In this document: positions 26,929 to 35,439 of the stretch, piece by piece
How the letters are laid out: the number at the start of each line of letters is the position of its first letter
Position numbering within the stretch: the first letter of the stretch is position 1
Source of the DNA: Firmicutes bacterium ADurb.Bin182
GTDB lineage: Bacteria > Bacillota > Clostridia > Christensenellales > CAG-138
Length of the DNA: 64,000 nt
Assembly: GCA_002070205.1 (NCBI GenBank)
Contig: MWCU01000035.1
Span: 124,001-188,000 of the forward strand
Reading direction: 5' to 3'
Notes under the pieces: model-generated
Told to the model about the DNA's origin: nothing
The model's input: the letters and a program-made list of their open reading frames with translations, nothing else
Databases searched by the model: none
Made by a program: the position numbers and the translations under genes

Positions 26929-28473
26929 GTGAATGATATAATAATACCCATAGCAGTGGGGGTCGCATCGCTTGCGGCAGGTGCTGCAGGCGGTTACTTT
27001 TACAGGCGGAACATAGCGGAAGCTAAAATAGCAAAAGCTGAAGATGCCGTCAGAAAAATGATAGATGACGCCCAAAAAAAAGCCGAAGCATTAAAAAAAG
27101 AAACAATACTCGAGGCAAAGGAAGAGGTATATCGGCTCAGAAACGAGAATGAAAAAGAAATCCGCGAAAGACGCAATGAACTGCTGCGATCGGAACGCCG
27201 GCTCCTTCAAAGGGAAGAATCTCTGGACAAAAAGCTGGACAGTTTGGAGCAAAGGGAAGAACAATTAAACAAAAAGCAAAAAGAAACGGAAGCCCTGGAG
27301 GAACTGACCAAAGAACTGCACGCAAAGCAGTTGAAAGACCTTGAGAAAATATCCTGTCTCTCCATGGAGGAAGCAAAAGAAATACTGCTCAGCAATGCCG
27401 AGCGCGAGGCAAGGCATGAAGCTGCGATTCTTATAAGGGATATCGAAGCCAAAACGAAGGAGGAGGCGGACAGGCGTGCCCGCAATATCGTATCCCTGGC
27501 TATACAGCGCTGCGCAGCCGATCACGTAGCGGAATCCACAGTCTCCGTCGTTCCGCTTCCCAACGATGAAATGAAGGGAAGGATAATAGGCCGCGAAGGG
27601 CGCAACATTCGAACCTTGGAAACCGCGACGGGTGTAGATCTGATCATTGATGACACGCCCGAAGCCGTGATTTTATCGGGATTTGATCCGGTCCGGAGAG
27701 AAGTCGCAAGGATCGCGCTGGAAAAGCTGATACTTGACGGAAGAATCCATCCCGCCAGAATCGAGGAAATGGTCGAAAAATCACGCAAAGAGGTTGATAA
27801 CCAGATCCGGGAGGCGGGAGAACAAGCGATATTTCAGGTAGGCGTACACGGCCTTCATCATGAGCTTGTAAAGCTTCTGGGAAGATTGAAATACCGTACG
27901 AGCTACGGTCAAAACGTTCTGAAGCACTCCATAGAAGTAGCTCACCTTGCGGGGATAATGGCCGCTGAAATAGGCGGCAACATATCTATCGCAAAGAGGG
28001 CCGGGCTGCTTCACGATATCGGCAAAGCGATAGATCACGAGGTCGAGGGCCCCCATATCCAGATCGGAGCTGATATAGCCAAGAAGTATCGTGAAAACAA
28101 TCAAATCGTTCATGCAATCATGGCTCATCACGGCGACGTTGAACCGAATACCATAGAAGCAATTTTAGTCCAGGCCGCCGATGCTATTTCCGCCGCAAGG
28201 CCCGGAGCAAGGCGCGAAACTTTGGAAAATTACATCAAACGGCTTGAAAAACTCGAAGAGATCGCAAATTCTTTTGAAGGCGTGGATAAATCGTTTGCAA
28301 TACAAGCGGGGAGGGAGATCCGGATCATCGTTAAGCCTGAAAATATCAGCGACGCAGACACCGTTATCATGGCGAAAGAAATAGTCAAGCGAATAGAGGC
28401 GGAGCTTGATTACCCCGGACAGATAAAAGTCAATGTGATAAGGGAAACGCGTGCGGTAGAATTCGCGAAATGA
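26929..28473 (+). CDS. rny: Ribonuclease Y
   Basis: Membrane-anchored endoribonuclease initiating mRNA decay, 514 aa. Domains in order: N-terminal transmembrane helix (about 3-24), a long Lys/Glu-rich coiled coil (about 28-195), a KH domain with [11 protein letters not shown], and an HD domain with [10 protein letters not shown] and [15 protein letters not shown] 26929 is chosen because GGAGGTG (26911-26917) lies 11 nt upstream and gives the normal family length; the in-frame ATG at 26878 lies inside the leader hairpin. It follows recA, as in many Bacillota, but behind a strong terminator, so it likely has its own promoter (a TATAAT at 26813-26818 has no good -35). Confidence 0.94.
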   Translation: MNDIIIPIAVGVASLAAGAAGGYFYRRNIAEAKIAKAEDAVRKMIDDAQKKAEALKKETILEAKEEVYRLRNENEKEIRERRNELLRSERRLLQREESLDKKLDSLEQREEQLNKKQKETEALEELTKELHAKQLKDLEKISCLSMEEAKEILLSNAEREARHEAAILIRDIEAKTKEEADRRARNIVSLAIQRCAADHVAESTVSVVPLPNDEMKGRIIGREGRNIRTLETATGVDLIIDDTPEAVILSGFDPVRREVARIALEKLILDGRIHPARIEEMVEKSRKEVDNQIREAGEQAIFQVGVHGLHHELVKLLGRLKYRTSYGQNVLKHSIEVAHLAGIMAAEIGGNISIAKRAGLLHDIGKAIDHEVEGPHIQIGADIAKKYRENNQIVHAIMAHHGDVEPNTIEAILVQAADAISAARPGARRETLENYIKRLEKLEEIANSFEGVDKSFAIQAGREIRIIVKPENISDADTVIMAKEIVKRIEAELDYPGQIKVNVIRETRAVEFAK

Positions 28474-28491
28474 CGGAAAGACAAAGCTTGT

Positions 28492-28521
28492 AAGGATATG
28501 CGAATGCATATCCTTATTTTT
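28492..28521 (+). terminator. Terminator/attenuator between rny and the dipeptidase gene
   Basis: AAGGATATGC (28492-28501) and GCATATCCTT (28506-28515) form a perfect 10-bp stem with a GAAT loop, followed by ATTTTT. Its T-tract runs directly into the GAGGTG ribosome site of the next gene, so it could end rny transcripts or attenuate the dipeptidase gene. Confidence 0.82.
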
Positions 28522-28530
28522 GAGGTGACC

Positions 28531-29463
28531 ATGCAAAAAAAGATACCTGTTGCAGATGCACATTGTGATTTCTTGTACGGGATGGTAAACAGAAAGTACG
28601 ATATAAATACGTTGTCCGATAGGCAAACCATATTTTTGCCATATTTGGCCGGAGGCGGAGTAGCGCTGCAATTCTTTGCCGCGTGGGTGGATACAAAACT
28701 TCGCAAAACATACATAGAACAATGCTTGGATATGTTCGACGCCTTCTACAGGATGATCGACGACAATGACGCTGTCGTACCCATGGATAAAGATTTCAAG
28801 CCTGAAAGCGGGAAAATCGCCGCTGTGCTTACCGTTGAGGGCGGGGAAGCTATCAACGGAAACCTCTCCGTGCTTCGGATGTTTTACAAGCTGGGCGTAA
28901 GGGCGATGTCCCTGACATGGAACACGGTAAACGAGCTGGCTTCGCCTGCCGTGCGAAGGGGACATAAAGGGCTTACCGCGCTGGGAAGAAAGGTCGTAAG
29001 GGAAATGTGCAGGCTGGGAATGGCTGTCGATGTATCTCACCTCAACGATGCGGGTATCGACGACGTGCTGTCCGTTGCATCAAGACCCGTATTTGCATCG
29101 CATTCCAATGCCCGCAGGATTTGTGATCACCCGAGATCCCTTTCGGACAGGCAGATAAAAGCAATCGCCGGTAATAACGGGGTTATGTGCGTTAATTTTT
29201 ATCATTTGCAGTTATGCGGAAGAAAAACTGCTACGATAGATGACGTCATAAGACATATCGACCATTTTGTGCAAACGGGCGGGATCGACTGCGTCGGGTT
29301 CGGCTCCGATTTTGACGGCATGAATACTTATCCCGAAGGAATTGAAAACAGTGCGGCGTATCCTGATATTCTTAACGCCCTGTTAAAGTCCGGCTATTCG
29401 GAGGAAGAGGTCCGAAAAATAGCGTTTGACAATTTGTATCGTTATATCGTTCAGTTTTACTGA
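28531..29463 (+). CDS. Membrane dipeptidase family (peptidase M19)
   Basis: Zinc dipeptidase of the renal-dipeptidase-like family, 310 aa, probably cytosolic because no signal peptide is present. Metal ligands: DAHCDF near the N-terminus, the bridging Glu in LTVEGGEA, HSNARRICDHPRSLSD and GFGSDFDG. ATG 28531 is chosen because GAGGTG (28522-28527) precedes it; the in-frame ATG at 28498 lies inside the terminator hairpin. Physiological substrate (L,D- or D-containing dipeptides, or a tailoring reaction) is not known. Convergent with the VanW gene. Confidence 0.9.
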   Translation: MQKKIPVADAHCDFLYGMVNRKYDINTLSDRQTIFLPYLAGGGVALQFFAAWVDTKLRKTYIEQCLDMFDAFYRMIDDNDAVVPMDKDFKPESGKIAAVLTVEGGEAINGNLSVLRMFYKLGVRAMSLTWNTVNELASPAVRRGHKGLTALGRKVVREMCRLGMAVDVSHLNDAGIDDVLSVASRPVFASHSNARRICDHPRSLSDRQIKAIAGNNGVMCVNFYHLQLCGRKTATIDDVIRHIDHFVQTGGIDCVGFGSDFDGMNTYPEGIENSAAYPDILNALLKSGYSEEEVRKIAFDNLYRYIVQFY

Positions 29464-29510
29464 GTTTACAGACGGCAGAAACACTGCATTAATCAGACAC
29501 AGCGCCCCGT

Positions 29511-31052
29511 TCAGCCCTTTTTCGGGCCCTTGCTGTTTGACGGTCCGCCGGATGGGCGGATATAACCCGGCCCGTATGCATAGCGGTTCGGATGCGCTCT
29601 GTATGTTGTTTTGGCAATTTCGACGGTTTTTATTTCCGTGTCTCCTTTATAATAGGCTGCGTAAGACTTCCACACGCTTCCATTCCTGGCTTCATTCAAC
29701 AGCATGATCGTTCCGTACGGCACGGATTCATCGTATTGGTATACGTCAGCGCTCGGTTCTATCGTGCTTACGCGCTTTGACGTGAATTCGATTCTGTCAA
29801 ATTCCTCGGGGAACGGGGGGCCGTATATCTCACAATGTACTTCTTTCTTTTCGGTATCGACCCACGCGAATACATATATATCGGATTTTGTGTTATTCCT
29901 CCATTTGAAGTCGATATGACCCGAATCAATTGTCGCGTCAAGACCTCCGTCCACATATCCCAGTTTCATGGAATGCGCTTGCCTGTAAACGACTTCAAGA
30001 TCGGATGAAACGACTGCGTTATAAAGTGTCGTTGAAACCTGGCATACTCCGCCTCCGGGCTGGTCTTCGGTTTTTGCGCCGCCTTCAACTACCGCCGGCG
30101 CAGGCTGCCAGCCGCTTGAATAGGTCCTGTCTCCCAATACTTCGTTCATCGAAAAAATCTCGCCGGGCGCAACGACAGTGCCGTTAATGATACCCGCGGC
30201 TTTTGTTATATTAAAAACTCGTTCTTTTCTGTCATAAGAGCCGGACCCGAAGGATGTATGGAAAGAATCCCGGAGTACTATTGATTTCTTAAGCGAATCG
30301 GCTGTGACCGCTGCGGGCGCGTTAATTACAGGAATTGAAATCTCATTGAAATCCCTCGCTGAAATATGACTTTCAATTTCATTGAGCAGTTTTTCTTCAT
30401 CAACGCTGATTCCTTCTTCGGCTTCATGAAAAACAAATCTGTCAATACCGCTCAGGTTTTCCGCTTTTAAGTCCGTGCCTTTCGTCATGATTTCGGGGTT
30501 GATTTCAAATGAAGCATCGACAGGCGGGCTGTAAAGCTCCTGAGCGATCGACTGGATGATTTTGCGAAGAGCGGTCTTATCCGGCAAATAATCAACGGTA
30601 AACTCGCGGCCGTTCTGCTCTATATCCGCAATTTGTTTCTTTATATCGTCAAGCTCGCCTTCGCGCGCTTCCATAATAGCTTTGTTCAGTACCTCATCGG
30701 TATTGAACGCGATTCCGAGGTCATCGGCAGTCAGAATTTGCACGTAATCGTCATATTTAAGAGTAATGGCGATCTCGTTTTTCGTTTCCTCCAAAACCGG
30801 CAAGAGGGCAAGCTTGGCTTCATCTATAGTCATCGAGCCGACGGACACCCCGTTAATGATTATGCCGTTGTGGAATGTGCCGGTATTGATGATGCTTTGC
30901 TTTTCCTGCTCCGTCATCATGCGCGCGTTATAGTCATTGTAAAGATATAAAGCCACCGCCGCCAGTATAAAAGAGACCGCTAAAAGCACTATTCCCAGTG
31001 TTTTGTTCGCTTGTTTTTTTGATTTTGTCTTCGCTTGCTTTTTATTGTTCAT
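29511..31052 (-). CDS. VanW family protein with peptidoglycan-binding domain
   Basis: Exported, membrane-anchored cell-wall protein, 513 aa. A basic N-terminus and transmembrane helix (about 19-40) are followed by PG_binding_4-like domains (about 45-250) and the VanW domain (about 270-410) with APGEIFSMNEVLGDR, QPGGGVCQVSTTLYNAV and SGHIDFKWRN. The tail ends in a Gly/Pro/Lys-rich stretch. The start has GAGGA 7 nt upstream on the minus strand. Though named from vancomycin-resistance clusters, solitary VanW proteins are common in Clostridia and usually unrelated to resistance; no van genes are present here. It is the only minus-strand protein gene in the first 32.7 kb. Confidence 0.9.
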   Translation of the reverse strand: MNNKKQAKTKSKKQANKTLGIVLLAVSFILAAVALYLYNDYNARMMTEQEKQSIINTGTFHNGIIINGVSVGSMTIDEAKLALLPVLEETKNEIAITLKYDDYVQILTADDLGIAFNTDEVLNKAIMEAREGELDDIKKQIADIEQNGREFTVDYLPDKTALRKIIQSIAQELYSPPVDASFEINPEIMTKGTDLKAENLSGIDRFVFHEAEEGISVDEEKLLNEIESHISARDFNEISIPVINAPAAVTADSLKKSIVLRDSFHTSFGSGSYDRKERVFNITKAAGIINGTVVAPGEIFSMNEVLGDRTYSSGWQPAPAVVEGGAKTEDQPGGGVCQVSTTLYNAVVSSDLEVVYRQAHSMKLGYVDGGLDATIDSGHIDFKWRNNTKSDIYVFAWVDTEKKEVHCEIYGPPFPEEFDRIEFTSKRVSTIEPSADVYQYDESVPYGTIMLLNEARNGSVWKSYAAYYKGDTEIKTVEIAKTTYRAHPNRYAYGPGYIRPSGGPSNSKGPKKG

Positions 31053-31220
31053 ATGAGTTCCTCATAATGCATTCGGAAACATATTGCGTCATTCGGGCAC
31101 CATGTTTATTATATTTGCCCAATACATTCCTGTAAAGCTATTGTGCGGCAATAATCGGCGCCAGTCTTATGCCGGGATTAAAAAGGCCGGTTTTTATTAA
31201 CAGCAAAAAAGAAATGTTGT

Positions 31221-31249
31221 TTGCCAATCCCTGGCATTGGCTGTATAAT
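31221..31249 (+). promoter_or_regulatory. Promoter of the pantothenate operon with embedded inverted repeats
   Basis: TTGCCA (31221-31226), 17-bp spacer and TATAAT (31244-31249). Between the two boxes lie GCCAAT (31223-31228) and ATTGGC (31236-31241), an exact 6-bp inverted repeat, nested with TGCCA/TGGCA (31222-31226 / 31232-31236). The spacing fits a repressor operator. Confidence 0.6.
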
Positions 31250-31306
31250 TAATTAGCGCTTTCCCGTGATATTATCACACTGCTATTGCTTAGAGGAGGC
31301 AGGAGG

Positions 31307-31951
31307 ATGAATACAGGTAAAATCCATAAGATGGTTTTATACGCTTTGTTTATCGCAATCGTATTGGTGCTCGGGCTAACGCCGTTAGGTTTTATTAATC
31401 TTCCGATCGCATCCGTTACGACGGTCCATATACCCGTTATTATCGCAGCTTACTGTTTCGGAGTAAAAGGCGGGGCGCTGATGGGATTCTTTTTCGGATT
31501 GACCAGTTTGATCCGGTGCTTTACGACACCCGACGCGGTTGCAGCCATCATACTCGGCACGAATACAGGTTTCGGATTTTATAATGTACTGCTTATAATC
31601 CTTATATTGTTTATGCCAAGAATACTAACAGGCATATTTCCCGCGCTCGTATTTAAGGGTATTTCAAAATTCGACAAAACGAAGCTCGGTGCCATGAGCG
31701 TATCGGCTTTCACGGGGTCGATGACCAATACCGTATTTTTCCTCGGCTCATTGTATTTATTTGCGTACGAACAGGCCGCTGAAGGGTTTGGACTTGTCAA
31801 CTACACGCCCGTTTCGTTTATTAAGGTTTTGCTCGGTATCGTTGCTTTCAACGGAGTCCTTGAAGCGTTGACCGCAGTGATAATCTGTACGGCGGTCGGC
31901 AAGGCGATCCTTATATATCTTGATAAAAAGGGTCTGTCTTTTAAGGAGTAA
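31307..31951 (+). CDS. ECF transporter S component, probable pantothenate transporter
   Basis: Substrate-binding membrane subunit of an energy-coupling-factor vitamin transporter, 214 aa, with about six helices (9-30, 40-58, 62-80, 90-118, 140-160 and 175-205). Such subunits work with shared EcfA/A'/T proteins encoded elsewhere. ATG 31307 is preceded by GAGGAGG. It ends 2 bp before coaX, so uptake and phosphorylation of pantothenate are probably one operon; this makes a PanT-like role the best guess, although substrate cannot be read from the protein itself. Confidence 0.82.
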   Translation: MNTGKIHKMVLYALFIAIVLVLGLTPLGFINLPIASVTTVHIPVIIAAYCFGVKGGALMGFFFGLTSLIRCFTTPDAVAAIILGTNTGFGFYNVLLIILILFMPRILTGIFPALVFKGISKFDKTKLGAMSVSAFTGSMTNTVFFLGSLYLFAYEQAAEGFGLVNYTPVSFIKVLLGIVAFNGVLEALTAVIICTAVGKAILIYLDKKGLSFKE

Positions 31952-31953
31952 AT

Positions 31954-32727
31954 ATGCTTTTGGCCTTAGATATAGGCAATACAAACATCAAGGTCGGATT
32001 ATTCAGGTCCGGAGTTTTGATTTCATCATGGCGGTTTATGTCGGATAAATTTCTGACGGCGGATGAATACGGAATAAAAATGGAATCCTTTTTCAACCAT
32101 TTGAAAATTCCCACCAATGCCGTCAGCGGAATCGTGATTTCATCGGTTATACCGTCTATGAACTATACGATCGAGCATATGTGCAATATTTATTTTCATG
32201 GCCGGATTCCCATGATGGTTTCCAACGAATTGGATCTGGGAATCAAGAACAGATACGATCATCCGGAAACTTTAGGCGCGGACCGGATATGCAACGCGGT
32301 CGCCGCTCATAAATTGTACGGAGGTCCGTGCGTCGCGGTCGATTTCGGCACGGCGACAAATTTTGCCGTCGTTTCAGAATCGGGTGATTTCCTCGGCGGT
32401 CTCATATGTCCCGGCTTCAGAGTTTCTGCGGACGCGTTGATAGAAAGCGCCGCTATGCTTCCGAAAGTCCAGTTTATTAAACCCGATAAGGTAATATGCA
32501 CGAATACCGAGCAGGCGGTTCAGGCGGGAATCGTTTATGGTTATGTCGGCCAGGTTGAGTATATCATCCGCAAGATACGAAGCGAACTCGGCAAAAAGCC
32601 AAAAGTGGTTGCAACCGGCGGCATGGCAAGTTTTATCGCGTCCGAATCAAGTTCGATCGATATCGTCAACCCGACTTTAACGCTGGAAGGACTCAGTTTT
32701 ATTTACGAAATGAACAAAAGCAATTAA
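31954..32727 (+). CDS. coaX: Type III pantothenate kinase
   Basis: First step of coenzyme A synthesis, 257 aa, ASKHA-fold kinase. Motifs: LLALDIGNTNIKVGLF (phosphate 1), GADRICNAVAA, VDFGTATNFAVV and GGLICPGFRVSADAL. It begins 2 bp after the ECF S-component gene. All catalytic motifs are present. Confidence 0.95.
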   Translation: MLLALDIGNTNIKVGLFRSGVLISSWRFMSDKFLTADEYGIKMESFFNHLKIPTNAVSGIVISSVIPSMNYTIEHMCNIYFHGRIPMMVSNELDLGIKNRYDHPETLGADRICNAVAAHKLYGGPCVAVDFGTATNFAVVSESGDFLGGLICPGFRVSADALIESAAMLPKVQFIKPDKVICTNTEQAVQAGIVYGYVGQVEYIIRKIRSELGKKPKVVATGGMASFIASESSSIDIVNPTLTLEGLSFIYEMNKSN

Positions 32728-32737
32728 CGGGCAGCGT

Positions 32738-32911
32738 TCAATGGGCTTTCAACCATGTGATGATATAGCCGATGCTCAATAATGTTTGCAGCACAAATAA
32801 TCCGATGCAAACATTTTTTTTCACATTGTCTTTTCGTTTTTTGAATATGCCGGCGCCGAACAGCGGAACAAGCGGGATCATGCTTGCATAGATGATAAAT
32901 GCCGATGTCAT
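32738..32911 (-). CDS. Small two-helix membrane protein, unknown function
   Basis: 57 aa. A near-perfect Shine-Dalgarno (AAGGAGG, forward 32920-32926) lies 8 nt before its ATG. Two hydrophobic segments (about 3-22 and 33-53) are joined by a strongly basic loop (FKKRKDNVKKN). It is convergent with coaX, ending 10 bp from that gene's stop, and divergent from the Dabb gene. It has its own promoter-like elements upstream. I recognise no family. The strong ribosome site and coherent topology make it a credible gene. Confidence 0.7.
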   Translation of the reverse strand: MTSAFIIYASMIPLVPLFGAGIFKKRKDNVKKNVCIGLFVLQTLLSIGYIITWLKAH

Positions 32912-32939
32912 GCGATTTTCCTCCTTATGATATCAATAT

Positions 32940-32967
32940 ATTATCATCAACCGGACAGATTTCTCAA
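32940..32967 (-). promoter_or_regulatory. Putative promoter of the small membrane protein gene
   Basis: Read on the minus strand: TTGAGA (forward 32962-32967), 16-bp spacer and GATAAT (forward 32940-32945), five of six consensus bases each. Confidence 0.5.
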
Positions 32968-33042
32968 TGCGAGTTATATGGATATGGTTCCATGACCTGT
33001 AAACGCTTTTATTAAAAAAATCGAAAAATTGTTCGAATATTA

Positions 33043-33071
33043 TTTTCATTCGAGGTTTTTTTTGCTACAAT
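33043..33071 (+). promoter_or_regulatory. Possible promoter of the Dabb gene
   Basis: TTTTCA (33043-33048), 17-bp spacer and TACAAT (33066-33071), 28 bp before the ATG. The -35 match is moderate. Confidence 0.4.
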
Positions 33072-33098
33072 TATGAAACAGCAAATAAGGAGATTGAT

Positions 33099-33380
33099 AT
33101 GATAAAACATATTGTGTGCATGAAGTTCCGCGACAGAGGCGTGGCAATGAGCGTTGCCGAAAAGCTGAACGGACTCCCCGAAAAGATACCGGTTATAAAC
33201 AGCCTTGAAACAGGTATAGATTTTTTGCATTCCGAAAGATCGTATGACCTTGTATTGATAACCACTTTTCCCGAGAAAGGTGACCTCGATCTTTATCAAA
33301 AACATCCCGCGCACATGGAAGTGCAGGAATACATTAAGAGCGTCAGGGAATCATCCGTATCGGTTGATTTTGAATTCTGA
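33099..33380 (+). CDS. Dabb (stress-responsive A/B barrel) family protein
   Basis: 93 aa protein with the dimeric alpha/beta barrel fold: the start MIKHIVCMKFRD and the pattern of alternating strands and helices ending in YQKHPAHMEVQEYI are family hallmarks. AAGGAGATTGAT precedes the ATG. Members are small cytosolic proteins of mostly unknown chemistry. It is 13 bp upstream of uvrB and may be co-transcribed with it. Confidence 0.88.
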   Translation: MIKHIVCMKFRDRGVAMSVAEKLNGLPEKIPVINSLETGIDFLHSERSYDLVLITTFPEKGDLDLYQKHPAHMEVQEYIKSVRESSVSVDFEF

Positions 33381-33393
33381 ATAAAGGTTGCTT

Positions 33394-35415
33394 ATGAACG
33401 AATTTAGAATAGTATCTTCTTATACGCCGCAAGGCGATCAGCCTCAGGCTATAGAAGCGCTTTCAAAAGGGCTTGAAAACGGAGAAAGCCTGCAGGTGCT
33501 GATGGGTGTTACGGGCTCGGGCAAAACCTACACCATGGCGAATGTAATTGAAAAGGTCCAGCGCCCGACACTCGTGATAGCGCACAACAAAACGCTGGCG
33601 GCACAGCTCTGTTCGGAGTTTAAAGAGCTGTTTCCGGACAGCGAAGTCGGCTACTTCGTAAGCTATTATGACTATTACCAGCCGGAAGCCTATATTGCAT
33701 CATCGGATACTTATATTGAAAAAGTAGCAACCATAAACGATGAAATCGACAAGCTGCGCCACAGCGCGACATGCGCTCTCAACGAGCGCAGGGACGTTAT
33801 CATTGTAGCATCCGTTTCATGTATCTATGCCCTCGGAGATCCGGAGGAGTATATGCGGCTCAGCATATCGCTCAGAAAAGGCATGCATATAGAACGCGAT
33901 GAAGTAATGAAAAGGCTCGTGGATATCCAATATCAGCGCAATGATTTCGATACCGTTAGGGGAACGTTCAAAGCGAAAGGCGACGTTTTGGAGATTTTGC
34001 CGATGAATTGGTCGGAAAAGGCTCTTCGCGTCGACTTTTTCGGAGATGAGATTGAAAGGATAAGCGAAATCAACACGGTTACCGGCGAAATTATTGCGGA
34101 CAGGTCGCACGTCGCCGTTTTTCCGGCATCTCATTACGCAACGAGCAGAGAAAAGCTGGATTCAGCCATAGAGGAAATCGAAAAAGACCTTTATTTGCGC
34201 GTGGAGGAACTTAAAGCGCAGAATAAGCTTTTGGAAGCTCAACGCCTCATGCAGCGTACGAACTACGATATAGAAATGATGCGCGAAATAGGTTACTGCC
34301 AGGGCATCGAGAACTATTCGCGCTACTTCGACGGCCGGGCGCCCGGGCAGCCTCCGTTTACGCTTATAGACTATTTCCCGAAAGATTACCTTATGATAAT
34401 CGATGAATCGCACGTTACTATTCCGCAGATCCGCGCCATGTATAACGGCGATCTTTCGCGCAAACAGTCGCTTGTCGATTACGGATTCAGGATCCCGAGC
34501 GCTTTTGACAACCGCCCGCTGAAATTCGAGGAGTTCGAAAGGCGAATCAATCAATTGATTTGCGTTAGTGCGACTCCCGCAGAATACGAGTTGGGCCGAT
34601 GCACCCGTCTCGTTGAGCAGATAATACGCCCGACGGGGCTCGTGGATCCCGAGGTTATCATACGACCTGCGCAAGGGCAGGTCGACGATTTGCTGAGCGA
34701 AATCAGGCGCGTCACAGAGCGGGGATACAGAACGCTCGTTACCACCCTTACAAAACGAATGGCCGAAGACCTGACGGAATACCTTGACGGCATGAACATA
34801 AGGGTTCGTTATATGCATTCGGATATTGAAACGATCGAACGCATGCAAATAATCCGTGACCTCCGCCTCGGCGAATTTGACGTATTGGTGGGAATAAACC
34901 TTTTAAGGGAAGGACTGGATCTTCCCGAGGTCGGACTCGTTGCGATACTTGACGCGGATAAAGAAGGGTTTTTGCGCTCGGAGCAATCTTTGATTCAAAC
35001 TATCGGGAGAGCGGCGAGAAATGCGGACGGCAGAGTCATATTGTATGCCGACGGCATTACGAATTCAATGCAGCGCGCCGTCGGAGAAACGGAACGCCGC
35101 CGCAAAAAACAGACCGAATACAACATAATGCACGGCATAACGCCCGTCAGTATCAAAAAAGCCGTTCACGGAATATTGGAAATCAGCAGCAGCGCCTCCA
35201 GGAACAGGAATATGCTTTCTGATAAGGAACGGGAGGTACGGATAGAGATCATTCAGGAGCAGATGCGTCAGGCGGCGATGGAACTCGAGTTTGAGCTTGC
35301 AGCAAAACTGCGCGATGAATTGTATGAGCTGAAAGGGATATCTCCCGGAATAAAACAGCCTGCGCCCGGTGCAGTAGGCAGCAAAAAGAAATCAAGGGCG
35401 CGCACCAGGAAGTAA
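33394..35415 (+). CDS. uvrB: Excinuclease ABC subunit B
   Basis: Damage-verifying helicase-like subunit of nucleotide excision repair, 673 aa. Walker A GVTGSGKT, the beta-hairpin [11 protein letters not shown], helicase motifs DESHVTIPQ and [14 protein letters not shown], and the C-terminal UVR motif ([21 protein letters not shown]) that binds UvrC are all present. ATG 33394 is preferred (AAAGG 6 nt upstream) over TTG 33388. Followed 24 bp later by uvrA. Confidence 0.97.
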   Translation: MNEFRIVSSYTPQGDQPQAIEALSKGLENGESLQVLMGVTGSGKTYTMANVIEKVQRPTLVIAHNKTLAAQLCSEFKELFPDSEVGYFVSYYDYYQPEAYIASSDTYIEKVATINDEIDKLRHSATCALNERRDVIIVASVSCIYALGDPEEYMRLSISLRKGMHIERDEVMKRLVDIQYQRNDFDTVRGTFKAKGDVLEILPMNWSEKALRVDFFGDEIERISEINTVTGEIIADRSHVAVFPASHYATSREKLDSAIEEIEKDLYLRVEELKAQNKLLEAQRLMQRTNYDIEMMREIGYCQGIENYSRYFDGRAPGQPPFTLIDYFPKDYLMIIDESHVTIPQIRAMYNGDLSRKQSLVDYGFRIPSAFDNRPLKFEEFERRINQLICVSATPAEYELGRCTRLVEQIIRPTGLVDPEVIIRPAQGQVDDLLSEIRRVTERGYRTLVTTLTKRMAEDLTEYLDGMNIRVRYMHSDIETIERMQIIRDLRLGEFDVLVGINLLREGLDLPEVGLVAILDADKEGFLRSEQSLIQTIGRAARNADGRVILYADGITNSMQRAVGETERRRKKQTEYNIMHGITPVSIKKAVHGILEISSSASRNRNMLSDKEREVRIEIIQEQMRQAAMELEFELAAKLRDELYELKGISPGIKQPAPGAVGSKKKSRARTRK

Positions 35416-35439
35416 CGACAGGAAGGCAACCGCATATAT

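Noticed and set aside
29426-30187. Plus-strand frames opposite the VanW gene
   Set aside because: They mirror a long, well-motifed minus-strand gene and lack ribosome sites.
29511-31052. Vancomycin resistance locus, from the VanW domain
   Set aside because: No vanH, ligase, vanX or two-component genes nearby; solitary VanW proteins are common cell-wall proteins.
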